Origin: Azolla caroliniana
Lineage: Eukaryota > Polypodiophyta
Assembly: GCA_043228905.1 (NCBI GenBank)
Contig: JBHGNT010000009.1
Location: 18,724,001 to 18,788,000 of the forward strand
Reading direction: 5' to 3'
Length of the DNA: 64,000 nucleotides
Below, one piece after another: positions 21,873 to 32,788 of the stretch. Made by a program: the position numbers and the translations under genes. How positions within the stretch are numbered: the first letter of the stretch is position 1; every line of letters starts with the position of its first letter. A model generated the notes under the pieces. That model saw nothing but the letters and a program-made list of their open reading frames with translations, did not search any database and was not told the DNA's origin.

Positions 21873-22860
21873 ATGGACAGAGGTATGGCGAGTTCGCTTC
21901 CTACAGAAAAGCTCGACTAGAGCAACTATGTGTCCTAGTCATACAAAATGCACCAGTACTTACTTGGGCATGGATATTGGAGTTTCATGGAAGGAACGAA
22001 TGAGGTAGCACCAGAGCCTGGACACAAGGACTTCCTGATATGGGAGCAAGGAGCGAGCCGAGTATTATACTGCCTCGCGTCCTGTGTGCATGACTAGATG
22101 CTCGGCTACATCAGGGATGCAAAGACGCCGAAGGAGACCTGGGAAAATTTGCATAAGATTTTCGCCGCAAGTACCACATCCCATAAGTTGCAACTTCGGC
22201 AAGAGCTGAACAACATCCGACAAAAAGATATGTCGGTTACGAACTACACCACCAAAATAAAGGAGATTTGCGACGTGCTTGGGTCCATCAACGTGACGGT
22301 GGATGAAGAAGAAATGGTACAAATCTTCGTTGGTGGTCTAGCGCAAAGGTACGGGCCAATCCGGACAACGATCTACACCCAAGAGAAACCACCGACCTTC
22401 TTCAACTTGCAATCGATGCTGATGGTTGAAGAAAACCACGTGAGTGGGGTCCAAGACCACTCAATCGGATAGCCGAATAATGTACACGGAGGCGGATAGG
22501 CCCCGTGGGCGTAGGGGACGAGGTGGGTCGGCACGCACTGGAGGCGGCTGACAAGAGTAGGAAGGCACAGAGAACGGGCTGAAAACAGTTCCGGGACTTC
22601 CACAAGCAAGGGGAGTCAAGACAGCGCCGGAGGTCGGCAAGACAAATCCGCCACAGAATGCTGGTATTGTGGCAAAAAGGGCCACAGAGAAAGCGAGTGC
22701 TGGAAGAAGCGCGCTGATTCAGACAGATCTGGATATGGCAAAACCTGTCGGGAGAACCAGCAAAGCTCGCACTATGCACAAGGATTGAAAGGATCCGGAA
22801 CCGGGAAGACCGGTAAGGGACCAACCTTGGTGATGAAGCACGAGGAAAATTCGATGAAGA
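21873..22860 (+). pseudogene. Copia F gag
   Basis: ATG at 21873 (MDRGMASSLPTEKLD). Three in-frame TAG codons occur early (near 21917, 21936 and 22095), then an open stretch 22098-22472 with KLQLRQELNNIRQKDMSVTN, MVQIFVGGLAQRYGPIRTTI and PPTFFNLQSMLMVEENHVSG. The CCHC knuckle CWYCGKKGHRESEC (from 22659) is complete. Confidence 0.85.
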
Positions 22861-24098
22861 AGACCACTTCCAAATCAGAGGAAGTATGGTATGTTGATTC
22901 CGGTGCCTCGAATCACATGACGAGCCACAAAGAGTGGTTCTCCTTCCTAGAGAAACTGGAACAACCGGGAGTTGTCAAAACCGGAGACGACACTCCTCAC
23001 CCAATCGTGCATATCAGAGAAGTCTCTTTGAGCCACGTCGGATAGAGGGGGAAGCTGATGAACGTATTACACGTTTCGACTATCATGAAGAACCTGGTGT
23101 CAGTTGGACAAATTGTCAACCAGGGGATGCATGTGCGGTTTACGCACCTCGGGTGCGTCATCGAGGAAGAGGGCCAAATCATTGCGCAAGGGCGCAGAGA
23201 CGGGAGGATGTTCATCCTCAACACCAATGACGTCGGCACCGCGTCGTTCGCCAAAGGACAGAAGATTGAATCGGATATTGATCTATGGCACAAGCGGATC
23301 GGCCACGTCAATTACCGGCGGCTTCAAGACTTGCAAACGAAACAAGTTATTTTCGGTTTGCCGAAGTTTAGTGGCCGGAAGACCCACCATGTATGTGAAG
23401 CCTGCCATCTCGGGAAGCAACACCGGCTTCCATTCCCCACCGAACGAAACCGTAGCCGTAACAAGCTCAACCTTATTCATTCAGATGTATGGCGACCGGC
23501 ACAGAACGTAATTCTTGGCGGGAGTCGATATTTCATCTCCATCATCGACGACTACAACCGGCACACATGGATCTACCTCAATGAGCGGAAGAGCGAAGTC
23601 TTCGACTGTTTCCGGAACCTCCAAAGCATGGAGGAGTGGGAATCGGAGAGAAAGATCAAGTTCCTATGGTCGGATGGCGGAAAAGAATATTTTTCCGGCC
23701 AATTCAACAGTTATCTGCAGCAAACAGGAATTCGGCGAGAGTTCGGCTGTAGATACACACCGGAACAGAACAGTGTAGCTGAGAGGAAGAACCGGTCGTT
23801 TATCGACGCGGCAAGGGCAATGCTGGAAGAGAAGAGCATGCCCCATTTCTACTGGGCGGAGGCGGTCCGGACGGCCGTCTATATCCAAAACCGGATCGGT
23901 GACAAGGTGTCCGCGCATGAGCTGTATTTCGGGCGCAAGCCAAATTTGCGACACCTTCGGATATTTGGTAGCATTGCATATGTGCATGTGTCGGATGAGA
24001 AGCGGAGGAAGTTGGATTCAAAGTCGGAAAAATGCATCCTAGTCGGTTACTCGCATGAGCAAAAGGGGTATAAATGTTATAAACCCCGAACAAAGTAG
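22861..24098 (+). pseudogene. Copia F protease and integrase
   Basis: Protease VWYVDSGASNHMTSH is intact; TAG at 23043. From 23058 a 346-codon frame holds the integrase: LWHKRIGHVNYRR, CEACHLGKQHRLPFP, then LIHSDVW, IDDYNRHTWIYLNERKSEVF, WSDGGKEYFSGQF and EQNSVAERKNRSF, so HHCC and DD35E residues are present. TAG at 24096. Confidence 0.9.
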
Positions 24099-25481
24099 GT
24101 CCGAGTTAACCGGGATGTTGAGTTTGATGAGACGGCATCATGGTATGCCTTACCGGCACCAACTTCCAACCCCGACCCGATACCAGAGGATGAGGCTAGT
24201 GAGCCTGAACTGGTTCAGTTAGAAGATGAAGACGTCGGCACTCTAGAAGAGAGTCTAATCTCATTTCGGTTAAGTGGACCGAATGAGCAGGTGAGTCGAG
24301 ATGACCAATCGGATGAGGAACCAGCGAGTAGTGGAGACTCTGTCGTGCTCTCCCCGCGCAAGGAACCAAGGAGACGGCTCACTTGCAAAGAGAAGGGGAA
24401 GAAGAAGATGCCAGAATACAAAACCGGCAACGTTGAGTTGGATCGGAGTGAATCCGATACCGGAAAGGACCTGGCAAAGAAGGGCCCCAAACCGGGTAAT
24501 ACCAAGTTACGTCGGTCTTCCCGCCAGAAGAACCCTGTGACGCGGTACGGGTACAATGAGTACATGGCGCATCAGTATGCGTACATGACCAAGGTGGTGG
24601 AAGTGCGTGAACCGGGGAGCTACGCAGAAGTGGCAAAGGACGCACATTGGCATCCTGCTATGGAGGAAGAGATGTGGGCACTTGATGTCAACGACACATG
24701 GGACCTAGTTGACCCTCCCCGACACTATAAACCGATCGGATGTAAGTGGGTGTACAAGGTAAAGTACAATGCCGACGGTTCGGTTAACCAGTACAAGGCC
24801 CGGTTAGTGGCGAAGGGATACGCGCAAACCCACGGAATCAACTACGACGAGACCTTCGCCCCAGTAGCGAAGATGATGACGGTTCGTGTGATACTAGTAG
24901 TTGTTGTGGCAAGGGGGTGGCATCTTCACCAAATGGACGTGAAGAATGTGTTTCTTCAAGGCAATCTTGAAGAAGAGGTCTTTATGACCCAACCCCCCCG
25001 GTTTCCAGATGGAGATGAACAAGTCGGCGGTATGCCGACTGAAGAAGTCACTCTATGGCCTGAAGCAAGCCCCCCAAGCTTGGAATGCGAAGATCATGCA
25101 CCAGTTGCGTAAGATGGGGTTTGTAGCCTCCAAGTCCGACTTTTCGTTGTTCATCTAGCAAGGTCTGGATGGTCCAGTTTGCATTTTGCTATATATGTTG
25201 ATGATCTAGTCATCACCGGACCTGGACTCGATGAAATCAGCCGAGTGAAGTCCCAACTGTCGGACGCATTTGAGATGAAGGATCTGGGGGACCTTCACTA
25301 TTTCCTTGGGATCGAGGTGATCCGAACCCCCAACGGAATATTGCTCTCACAAAGACACTATGTGTTGAATATGCTCTACAAGTTCGGCATGATAGAATGT
25401 CGACTTGTCTCAACACCCCTGGACTGGAACCAGAAGCTCTGTCCCAACTCCGGACCGGCTTGCGATGAGAAACGGTTCTGA
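24099..25481 (+). pseudogene. Copia F reverse transcriptase
   Basis: An acidic/Ser-rich linker, then NDTWDLVDPPRHYKPIGCKW, AKGYAQTHGINYDETFAPVA and HQMDVKNVFLQGNLEEEVFM. A frameshift near 25030 breaks the frame; YVDDLVITGPGLDEI (25179 onward) carries the catalytic YVDD, followed by MKDLGDLHYFLGIEVIRTPN. TGA at 25479. Confidence 0.88.
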
Positions 25482-25544
25482 CAAATTTTCGGAAGCCTTA
25501 TATATTTGACCATCACCTGACCCGACATCAGCTATCCGGCCAGT

Positions 25545-26152
25545 GTGATTAGCCAATTCATGCAGAAGCTGACTGTAGAGCATCTTCAGTGCGCGCACCG
25601 AATACTGCGGTATGTGAGCGGCACGAAGGACCGGGGATTGTTATACTGGCGAGGTATAACCGAAGAGCTAGTCGGTTACACGGATGCGAACTGGTCCGAC
25701 GATGCATCAGATCGCCGATCAACTTCCGGTTACATGTTTTCCCTACGTAGCACGGTTGTTGCATGCAGCAGCAAAAAGCAGCCAACATTGGCTCTGTCGA
25801 GCACTAAGGCTCAGTATCGGGGCGCTACCGTCGCCACCTGTGAAGCCATTTGGCTTCGGTGACTGCTACAAGACCTACGGATCAAGGTACCGACCCCGAT
25901 CCTGATCTACTGCGACAATATGAGCAGCATGCAGCTCGCCAAGAACCCCGTATTCCATGCTCGCACAAAGCACATAGAAGTGCACTATCACTTCGTGTGT
26001 GAGCGTGTCTTGAGCGGTGAAGTCGAACTTCGGTATGTTCATACAGATCGGCAAGTTGCTGACATCTTCGCCAAACCTCTCAGATCGGACAAGTTGCAGC
26101 ACTTCACCGAAATGCTTGGTGTTCAGCATCTCAACGTGCCACACTTGAGGGG
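25545..26152 (+). pseudogene. Copia F RNase H
   Basis: [40 protein letters not shown] and LALSSTKAQYRGATVATCEA (the usual E of TEAEY is Q), then a stop at about 25860 and [34 protein letters not shown]. The frame ends in LRGR at an internal polypurine-like ACTTGAGGGGGAGA. Confidence 0.85.
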
Positions 26153-26745
26153 GAGAACGGGCAAAGACACCGGAACAGGCAAAGGCAAAGAGACTCCCGA
26201 TTGTGCCGGTTAGGGAAGAACCGACAAAGGGGGAAACAAGAAGAAGAAAGGAGTCAAGTCCACAAAGGAAGTTGACACATCTGAACAAGTCTGAACAAGC
26301 GGCAGCAGAGGTAGGGTCAAGAAGGACAGAGTCGACCAGAAGAAGAAGGCCAAGACCCGGACATGGTCCGTTGTGGTGAAGGGAGCGACTGATTTGGACA
26401 AGAGCTCGAACGAATAAGAGACAACCGATTCGGTTCTACAAAAGGATTCGAAAGAACCGGATCAATTCAAGGCCAAGAGGACAAGAAAGCAGCGAAAGTC
26501 GACGCCAACATGAAGGAATCGGCGAATCGACAAGAGCCAAAGTCACATCAACAAGGGAGCTGAATTGGGCCTATTGAGCAGACAAGCCGACCGAGGAGGT
26601 CGAGGTGCGCAGGAACAGAAGGGTCGCGGCAAATGGGACCGGACCGGACGAGGAGCAGGAGCGAGGCGGAGTGACGCCAAAAGGAGCCAGGTGGAAGGAC
26701 CGGCTACCATGGAGACTGACACTACGATCTGACCTCAAGTTGAGC
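26153..26745 (+). pseudogene. Extension downstream of copia F RNase H
   Basis: About 590 bp with Lys/Arg/Asp/Ser-rich coding-like composition (KGGNKKKKGVKSTKEVDTSE; GRGKWDRTGRGAGARR) broken by several stops. It lies between an internal polypurine-like tract (about 26145-26158) and the true tract (GAGCTTGAGGGGGAG, ending 26756). Homologous to the open extension at 62345-62857 of copia H. No domain recognised. Confidence 0.6.
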
Positions 26746-26756
26746 TTGAGGGGGAG

Positions 26757-27187
26757 TGTTGAGCGGCAAGCTCAACCGGATCCGGATCGACTGAATAAGC
26801 CTGAGCCAGATTGGCATCCGGAAGGATGAGCCGGATCAGTGACCCGGTAAGCTGGGGAGCCGGTTAGCCGGATCCATTAGTAACCGGAAGCCTAGTAGCA
26901 ACTAGACTACTAGGGAGTTAATAGTCTCATAGTCAGTGCCAGACGCTTGAGTGAGCATTGAAGTACGCGGTACTTCTGTCAGTCCTCTCAGGACTTGTTA
27001 AAATAGTGCTGTTGAGCACGTTTCATGTACAGAGTGTTGATGTAATTTTTGAATTTAGATTATATTTCTGCTCTCTCTGTCTCTCCCGAGTACTCTCTGT
27101 ATTCTGTGTATTATTCTCTCTCTCTCTTTCTCTCTACTGCTACGCAGCCAAGCTATTGTCTTACGCTTCCGCACATACGTTTTCACA
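26757..27187 (+). repeat. 3' LTR of copia F
   Basis: TGTTGAGCGGCAAGC...CGTTTTCACA, 431 bp, 16 bp shorter than the 5' LTR. Confidence 0.88.
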
Positions 27188-27198
27188 CCGATTGACGT

Positions 27199-27940
27199 TG
27201 TCGTGTTGTTTCTCTTTCACGTAGGAAATAAGGCAGGATGGCGGGGGCCCTGAACCGAGGAGCAAGAGAAAGAAGGGGGGGGGGGGGAGAAGTGTGCACA
27301 CGTGGGGCCGGATAGGCCTGCTTACAGTCGATAGCGCTTGCTGGCTGAATGGACCACTAACGCGTATACCGACTGAACAAGATGCACGCTCGCGTAAAGG
27401 AGACTCACAAAAACATAGAGAGATGGAAACAGGAGATTCGAATCCAATATCAGTAAAGGTTACAGTGTTAGCAAGATTACAACCGGTTAGCCAGCAATAG
27501 ACCCAACCCAGACAATCACAGACCCACGCACACATGCAGTAGAGCCTCTGCCGGAAGCACACGGGCTTTCCTCGAAGCAAAGGCAACCGACTCAGAAAAC
27601 CTGCAGAGAACAAGGATAGAGGAGGAGAGAGCTCGGTTCCCAGTCCAACAACACCTCGTCCTCGCCAAAACGCGATCCCTTTTCAATCTTCTCCCCTTCC
27701 CTTTTATAGGCCGTCGGGGAGGGACCGTTACATCCTGGTCACATCACTTTTATTCTTTGTCCCTTTGGACAGAGATCCACTTCGATTTACTGGCCTATTA
27801 ATATATTCTTCCTAGGATATGCACATCACGTCGGCCTATCCCTAGTTATGTACAGAGTGTTGGTTTGAGTGCACACGCGTAAGTGCCGTTTCACGCGCTA
27901 AATTCCCTGATTCCACCTAAGGCCGGTTTTCTCCACGACA
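27199..27940 (-). repeat. 3' LTR of gypsy A
   Basis: 742 bp. Contains a run of 13 G at 27275-27287. The polypurine tract GGTTTGGTGGGGGTGGA (plus-strand complement at 27941-27957) borders it. Confidence 0.88.
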
Positions 27941-28014
27941 TCCACCCCCACCAAACCGCGCATCCTCAGGCATGCGCCAGAGAGGGACAATTGCTGGAGA
28001 ATCCCGACTCATAT

Positions 28015-29307
28015 TCACCCGTCGCTCTCCGAAACTTCACCCGCTCCGAACCGGTTGTCATCGTCGTCCTCGCCTCCCGGGTCCGGCTCGTCTTCATGCC
28101 ACTTCTTGGAGGCCTTGATTCTCTTCCCGGTTACCGGCACCGCTATCTGCATCCCATCGAGCTCCACAAGATGGTAAGTACTATTGTCGTTTGCGCTCGT
28201 TACGGTGTAGGGCCCGAACCACCTCCTCACAAACTTCTGCGTTGCCTTGTGCTGATTGTCGAGGCTACTGTCGTAAACCAGCACCCAGTCGCCTTCCTCG
28301 ATCTTCTTCGGCCGTAGCTGGTGCGTTCGGTCGAACTGGTCCTTGTTCCTCGCCCTCACCGCAAGCAGCTTTGCCTTAGCCCGTTCCACATCCTCCGGTC
28401 TTCGCTCGAGTTGTCGAATCCGCGCTGCCAACAGCTCCTCCCGGTTCATCTCGTCCTTCCAGTCCACCGCGGCCCAGGAAGAAATTGTCCGTTCCACTGA
28501 CATGATCGGCTTCTGCCCGTTCATCAGCTCCGCCAGCATGAACCCGGTCACCGAATTGTGCATAGTTCGGTCCGCCCATAGTGCGTAAGGTAGGAGTTGC
28601 GGCCAACTCCCGACTTGACCTTCACATGCGCGTACTAATGCCTTCATGATCGGTTCGTCACCGCACTCTACCTTCCCGTTTGCTTCCGGATTGTACGCCG
28701 TAGTGAGAGAGAGTTTAACCCCTAATCGGTCGAACAACTCTTTCAGCTCTCCCCTGTCAGCTACTATCTTTCCTATGCACCTGTATCGGCATACCACCTC
28801 TTCGATCAACAACCAGCACACGGCCGCAATCGTCTTGTTCTGTAGTGCGCGGCCCTCCACTTGATTCGTCAAATTCTCCCGCGCAAGCACCAGGTACCGC
28901 ATCTGCCCTACCCCCATCAGCATCGTCACTAGGTCTACCATCCACTTGAAATGAACGGTCAATGGGTAGGTTGGGTGCAACTCGTCTCGATGTCGGATCG
29001 CGGAGTGCATTGGATAGTTCTCGCACGTTGTTACGAATCGGTGCACGTCCCGGTACAACCCCGACCACCAATACTTCTCCTTCAGCTTCTCTAACATGCC
29101 CCATGTCCCGCGATGTCCAACCCAGGGACTCTCATGGTACGCCGTTAGCAACTTCTCTCGCTCTCCCTTTCCTGCCACTATGCGGAGTGGGATGCCGCCT
29201 CGCTTCTTCGGGTGCCTCCATATGTTCCCGTCCCGCAGGAAGAATTGGTACGCCTTATTCTGTATCTGGTTAGCTTTGTCTTTCGTCCATGCTGCGTCCG
29301 ACGTCAT
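28015..29307 (-). pseudogene. Gypsy A integrase
   Basis: 430 codons. Zinc finger HESPWVGHRGTWGML ... TTCENYP (second Cys now Tyr). Core: HFKWMVDLVTMLMGVGQM (first Asp), KIVADRGELKELFDRLGVKL (second Asp; DAQEAEE of relatives is shortened) and NPEANGKVECGDEPI (Glu). GPY/F block RRWFGPYTVTSANDNSTYHL near the end. No chromodomain after it; the tail is acidic. Probably inactive because of the finger change. Confidence 0.88.
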
Positions 29308-29344
29308 CGTCTTTAAGAACCTACCGATCTGGAGCCACTCCCCA

Positions 29345-29850
29345 TCATGCCCTCATTGTCACGTAGGCTAGCTCGAAGAAGTCCACGCCGACTTCTTCGT
29401 CCTCCGAAACCATGCCGTCCTCGTCGTCGTACCGTGCTCTAGAAAGCATGTCGGCCATGGTGTTGTCTTTCCCGGAAATGTGTCGTATTTCCGGATTCAG
29501 GGACTTGATGTATGCGATCCAGTTGAGCATCATCAGGTCCGACGTAGCTCATTCGGAAACCATACCAAGGATCGGTAGTCAGTCCGTCTCGATTATTACC
29601 TCCGTCCCGATCAAGTAGTCTTTATCGGCCTTGACTACCGAAACGATACCCTAGAGTTCGCGTTTAACTTGGGAGTATCCTCGCTGCCGCTCACTTAACA
29701 CTTTTGCTCCGAACCAGATGGGGAGCCTCATTCCACTCTCGTCCTCCTAGTTGACCACCCATCCTATCCCGGTCGGGCTCGTGTCTACCGTAACATAAAT
29801 TGGGACGTCCTTGCCGTAAACCGCTTTCAGGAGTGCCGGTGCCGCGGTTA
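29345..29850 (-). pseudogene. Gypsy A RNase H
   Basis: Fragments in changing frames: VDTSPTGIGWVVN-type start (about 29790), EVIIETD at about 29590, and MLNWIAYIKSLNPEIRHISG, KDNTMADMLSRARYD. At least three stops. Confidence 0.75.
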
Positions 29851-29854
29851 GCGC

Positions 29855-30310
29855 CTACTTCAGTCTACGAACCGACTCCGCATGCTCCTCGCCCCACTTG
29901 AATTTACGCCCCTTCTTCAGAAACCCGTAGAGCGGCTCCACGACGTGCGCGTAATGTGGAATCCAGATATGGTAGAACGCACACGCGCCCAAGAACCTCC
30001 GCACCTCCGTGACCAACTTGCATTCTTCCTTCATTACGGAGATGGCCTCTACCTTCGCAGGAGATGGTTTCCGGCTGTAAGGCCCACACAAGTGTCTGAC
30101 CACTAGGATCTCCGGCTGCCAAAAAGCCGACTTCTCTCCGGAGAAGGTGAGCCACACAACCTCTAGACTTTCGCTATCGCCGATGTGGTCCGCAACGAAT
30201 CTCCGGCAACCGTCCGGCCCAACTGATTCATCCTTCTCTTCCACTGGGCACCCTTTTATCATGATGTCATCCAAGAATGGCATGGTGACGTCCGGGATGC
30301 AATCCCTCAA
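29855..30310 (-). pseudogene. Gypsy A reverse transcriptase, C-terminal part
   Basis: Starts abruptly at MRDCIPDVTMPFLDDIMIKG, which contains the catalytic DD as FLDD. Then comes LTFSGEKSAFWQPEILVVRH, VRRFLGACAFYHIWIPHYAH and LYGFLKKGRKFKWGEEHAES (thumb and connection). Everything before FLDD is missing; in the intact relative C this position is inside the same motif. Confidence 0.85.
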
Positions 30311-30864
30311 CCCATTAACCCGTCATCCATCTCCAGTAGGAGACCCACTTGATCTCGATCCTGCGCGTCCACGGCTTTGACAAACAACAAGACACGGCTT
30401 GTGTCCAGCACGGCTCTTTCCAGTGCCAAGAGCTGCGCGAAGTGTTCTTCAAACTCTCGGAGAAGCGCCGACACATTCCTCCCCTTTCCTGGGGTCTCCA
30501 CCCAATCCATGAAATCTCGCTTCGATAGCCAAAGCGCGTCATCGAGCCCGTACCTTTCGAGGAGCCACCCCTCGAACTCTTCCCAGGTCCGGCATCCGGC
30601 CTGCACCTCGAGCACCTCCGCGTGAATGCCTGGTGTTGCCACTCGAGGGAATTCGGCTAGCCACCCGTCTTCCGGAATGTCCCTCATCACCATCTCGGCT
30701 CGGTAGGACTCCAAATAGCTCGTGGTGTTCCTCCCACCGAACCAGCCTATTATGACGAAAATTGCTTCAATGGCCTTGTCGAGGGCGCCCGTGCCCTCGT
30801 GAGCACTTGCTATCCGATTGACTGCTACCGCCGCCATGGCTTCAGCGAGCTTCGATCCCCTCAT
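30307..30864 (-). pseudogene. Gypsy A gag N-terminal part
   Basis: ATG at 30864 (MRGSKLAEAMAAVAVNRIAS). RNTTSYLESYRAEMVMRDIP, RTWEEFEGWLLERYGLDDAL, FMDWVETPGKGRNVSALLRE and LDTSRVLLFVKAVDAQDRDQ are shared with B and C. It ends at the deletion junction (about 30307) into reverse transcriptase. Capsid-like retrotransposon gag domain; knuckle absent. Confidence 0.8.
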
Positions 30865-30890
30865 CTTTGACTCCTCTACCACCTTGCTTA

Positions 30891-30905
30891 ACGTCGGGTT
30901 CACCA
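30891..30905 (-). promoter_or_regulatory. Primer-binding site of gypsy A (tRNA-Trp type)
   Basis: TGGTGAACCCGACGT on the minus strand, five bases inside the 5' LTR. It fits 15 bases of the 3' end of plant tRNA-Trp. Confidence 0.75.
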
Positions 30906-30984
30906 AATTATGTCGTGTTGTTTCGCTTTCGTGTAGGAAATAAGGCGGGACCGCAGGGACCGTGAACCGAGGAGCAAGAGAAAG

Positions 30985-31015
<31 letters not shown>

Positions 31016-31119
31016 AGTGTGCACGCGTGGGGCCGGATAGCCCTGCTTACAATCGACAACGCTTGCCGGCTGAATGGATCACTAACACGTATACTGACTG
31101 AACAAGATGCACGTTTGCG

Positions 31120-31797
31120 TTGTCATGATGTGACGTGTTTAATGTGAGAAAAAGTGAAAATTTGAGGATACATGCACATTACACAAATACTTGTAAAAAT
31201 GAAAATAATAATAAATAAACCTAAGACATGATGGCACTGAGTGCATATTGAGGGTTGCAAGTAGGATTTGAACCTTGCACGTCTAAGATAAGAAACAATT
31301 ATCATGCCACTAAAGCTACTACTACATGCTTTACATTTTATATGTAATATTTTCTTTTCATATTCAGTATTTCATAGGTAGCAAACAGTCAAAACCGTGT
31401 ACACAAAACCATGGTTTTAAGCCCATGGTTTTGTGCATGTCATAAGCAAAACCATGTGCACAAAACCATGGTTTTGTGCATGTCACAAGCATGGAGAGAC
31501 CTATAAAAGCCTCTAGTTGGGCTGGTGTAAGGGGGGCTCAATATGTGATATCACCATCAATATAAAATTCTTCTTATAAATATACTTCTTATTTTTCTTC
31601 TTCTTTTACCGTCGATCAATATTATTATACATCTTATAATTGTCAATCTTTCGATCTTTTCAAAATGTGACATTGGTTTCCTTGACTCCTATCCACATCA
31701 TCAAATCTTTTCGACAAGTTCGCGAACGTCCTCTCCAGTTCGAGACCCTGGTGGTTCCGCTCAAGCTAACGCACACACGCGCATCTTCACAACATCG
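31120..31797 (-). repeat. Dispersed repeat R, copy 2
   Basis: 678 bp, inverted relative to R1. The uninterrupted A LTR at 27385-27400 (GCTCGCG/TAAAGG) defines both ends. No target duplication beyond CG is seen. Contains a 24-bp perfect palindrome around CCATGG at 31457-31480 and further AAAACCATGGTTTT units. Confidence 0.8.
31252..31322 (-). repeat. tRNA-derived SINE-like module in R2
   Basis: Minus strand: A-box-like TAGCTTTAGTGGC (about 31306-31318) and B-box GGTTCAAATCC (31264-31274), the closest match to the pol III consensus in the window. Confidence 0.6.
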
Positions 31798-32324
31798 TAA
31801 AGGGAGACTCGCAGAAACACAAAGAGACGGAAATAGGAGATTCAAATCCAATATCAGTAAAGGTTACAGTGTTAGCAAGATTACAACCAGCTAGCCAGCT
31901 ATAGACCCAACCCAGACAATCACACACCCACGCACACACGCAGTAGAGCCTCTGCCGGAACCACACAGGCTTTCCCCGAAGCAGAGGCAACCTACAGAAA
32001 ACAAGGATAGAGGAGGAGAGAGCTCGGTTCCCAGTCCGACAACACCTTGTCCTCGCCAAAATGCGATCCCTTTTCAATCTTCTCCCCTTCCCTTTTATAG
32101 GCCGCCAGGGGAGGGACCGTTACATCCTAGTCACATCACTTTTATTTTCTGTCCCTTTGGACAGAGATCCGCTTCGATTTACTGGCCTATTAATATATTC
32201 TTCCTAGGATATGCACATCACACCGGCCTATCCCTAGTTATGTACAGAGTGTTGGTTTGAGTGCACACACATAAGTGCCGTTTCACGCACTGAATTCCAC
32301 CTAAGGCCGGTTTTCTCCATGACA

Positions 32325-32746
32325 ATGTGCAGGAACCCGAACGGAGAGAAGAGTTGGCAGAGACATCCGAAAGAGAGCCAACAATGAGTGGAAGAAGATA
32401 CCCACTCAGAGAAAGGAAGGCACCGACAACATATGCCAGTCAATACATCCTCTTGACTGATGAAGGTGAACCCGAGTGCTATGAATAAGCCATTGCCGAT
32501 GAGCACAAAGCGAAATGGCTGAGCGCGATGCAAGATGAGTTGGAATCCTTGCACGAGAATTACACCTAGGACCAGGTAGAGCTGCCGAAAGGTAAGAGAG
32601 CACTCAGGAATAAATGGGTCTACAAGGTGAAGACTAGAGAAGCCGACAACGAGCCCAGATATAAAGCCCGCATAGTGGTGAAGGGTTTTCAACAAAAAAA
32701 GGGCATCGATTTCGACAAAATATTCGCACCAGTTGTAAAGATGACA
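32325..32746 (+). pseudogene. Copia G reverse transcriptase, N-terminal part
   Basis: Resumes after gypsy A: GRRYPLRERKAPTTYASQYI, WLSAMQDELESLHENYT, a TAG at 32567, ALRNKWVYKVKT, RIVVKGFQQKKGIDFDKIFA and PVVKMT. It stops at 32746, where D2 sequence begins. K at 63329-64000 shows the intact order. Confidence 0.82.
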
Positions 32747-32788
32747 TGTGTGGTTGGTGGTTAATTAAAACCTCTTTAAAAGCCCACC

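Larger units (their letters stand above)
21325..27187 (+). mobile_element. Ty1/copia element F, full length, TSD CCGAT
   Basis: LTRs at 21325-21771 and 26757-27187; CCGAT at 21320-21324 and 27188-27192. Gag, protease, integrase, reverse transcriptase and RNase H are all recognisable but carry several stops and frameshifts. An extra coding-like region lies between RNase H and the 3' LTR. Confidence 0.9.
27199..32324 (-). mobile_element. Ty3/gypsy element A with internal deletion and R2 insertion
   Basis: LTRs 27199-27940 (3') and 30911-32324 (5', enlarged by R2 at 31120-31797). LTR ends are TGTCGTG and CACGACA. Flanks ACGT (27195-27198) and ATGT (32325-32328) are a 4-bp target duplication with one C-to-T change. 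Order on the minus strand: primer site, gag N-terminus, fused into reverse transcriptase, RNase H, integrase, polypurine tract. Zinc knuckle, protease and the first part of reverse transcriptase are deleted. Confidence 0.88.
30911..32324 (-). repeat. 5' LTR of gypsy A, containing R2 and a 26-G run
   Basis: Same LTR as 27199-27940 but with R2 inserted at 31120-31797 and a homopolymer of 26 G at 30989-31014. Confidence 0.85.

Noticed and set aside
28343-29371. Plus-strand frames across gypsy A integrase
   Set aside because: Shadows of the minus-strand integrase frame; no conserved protein.
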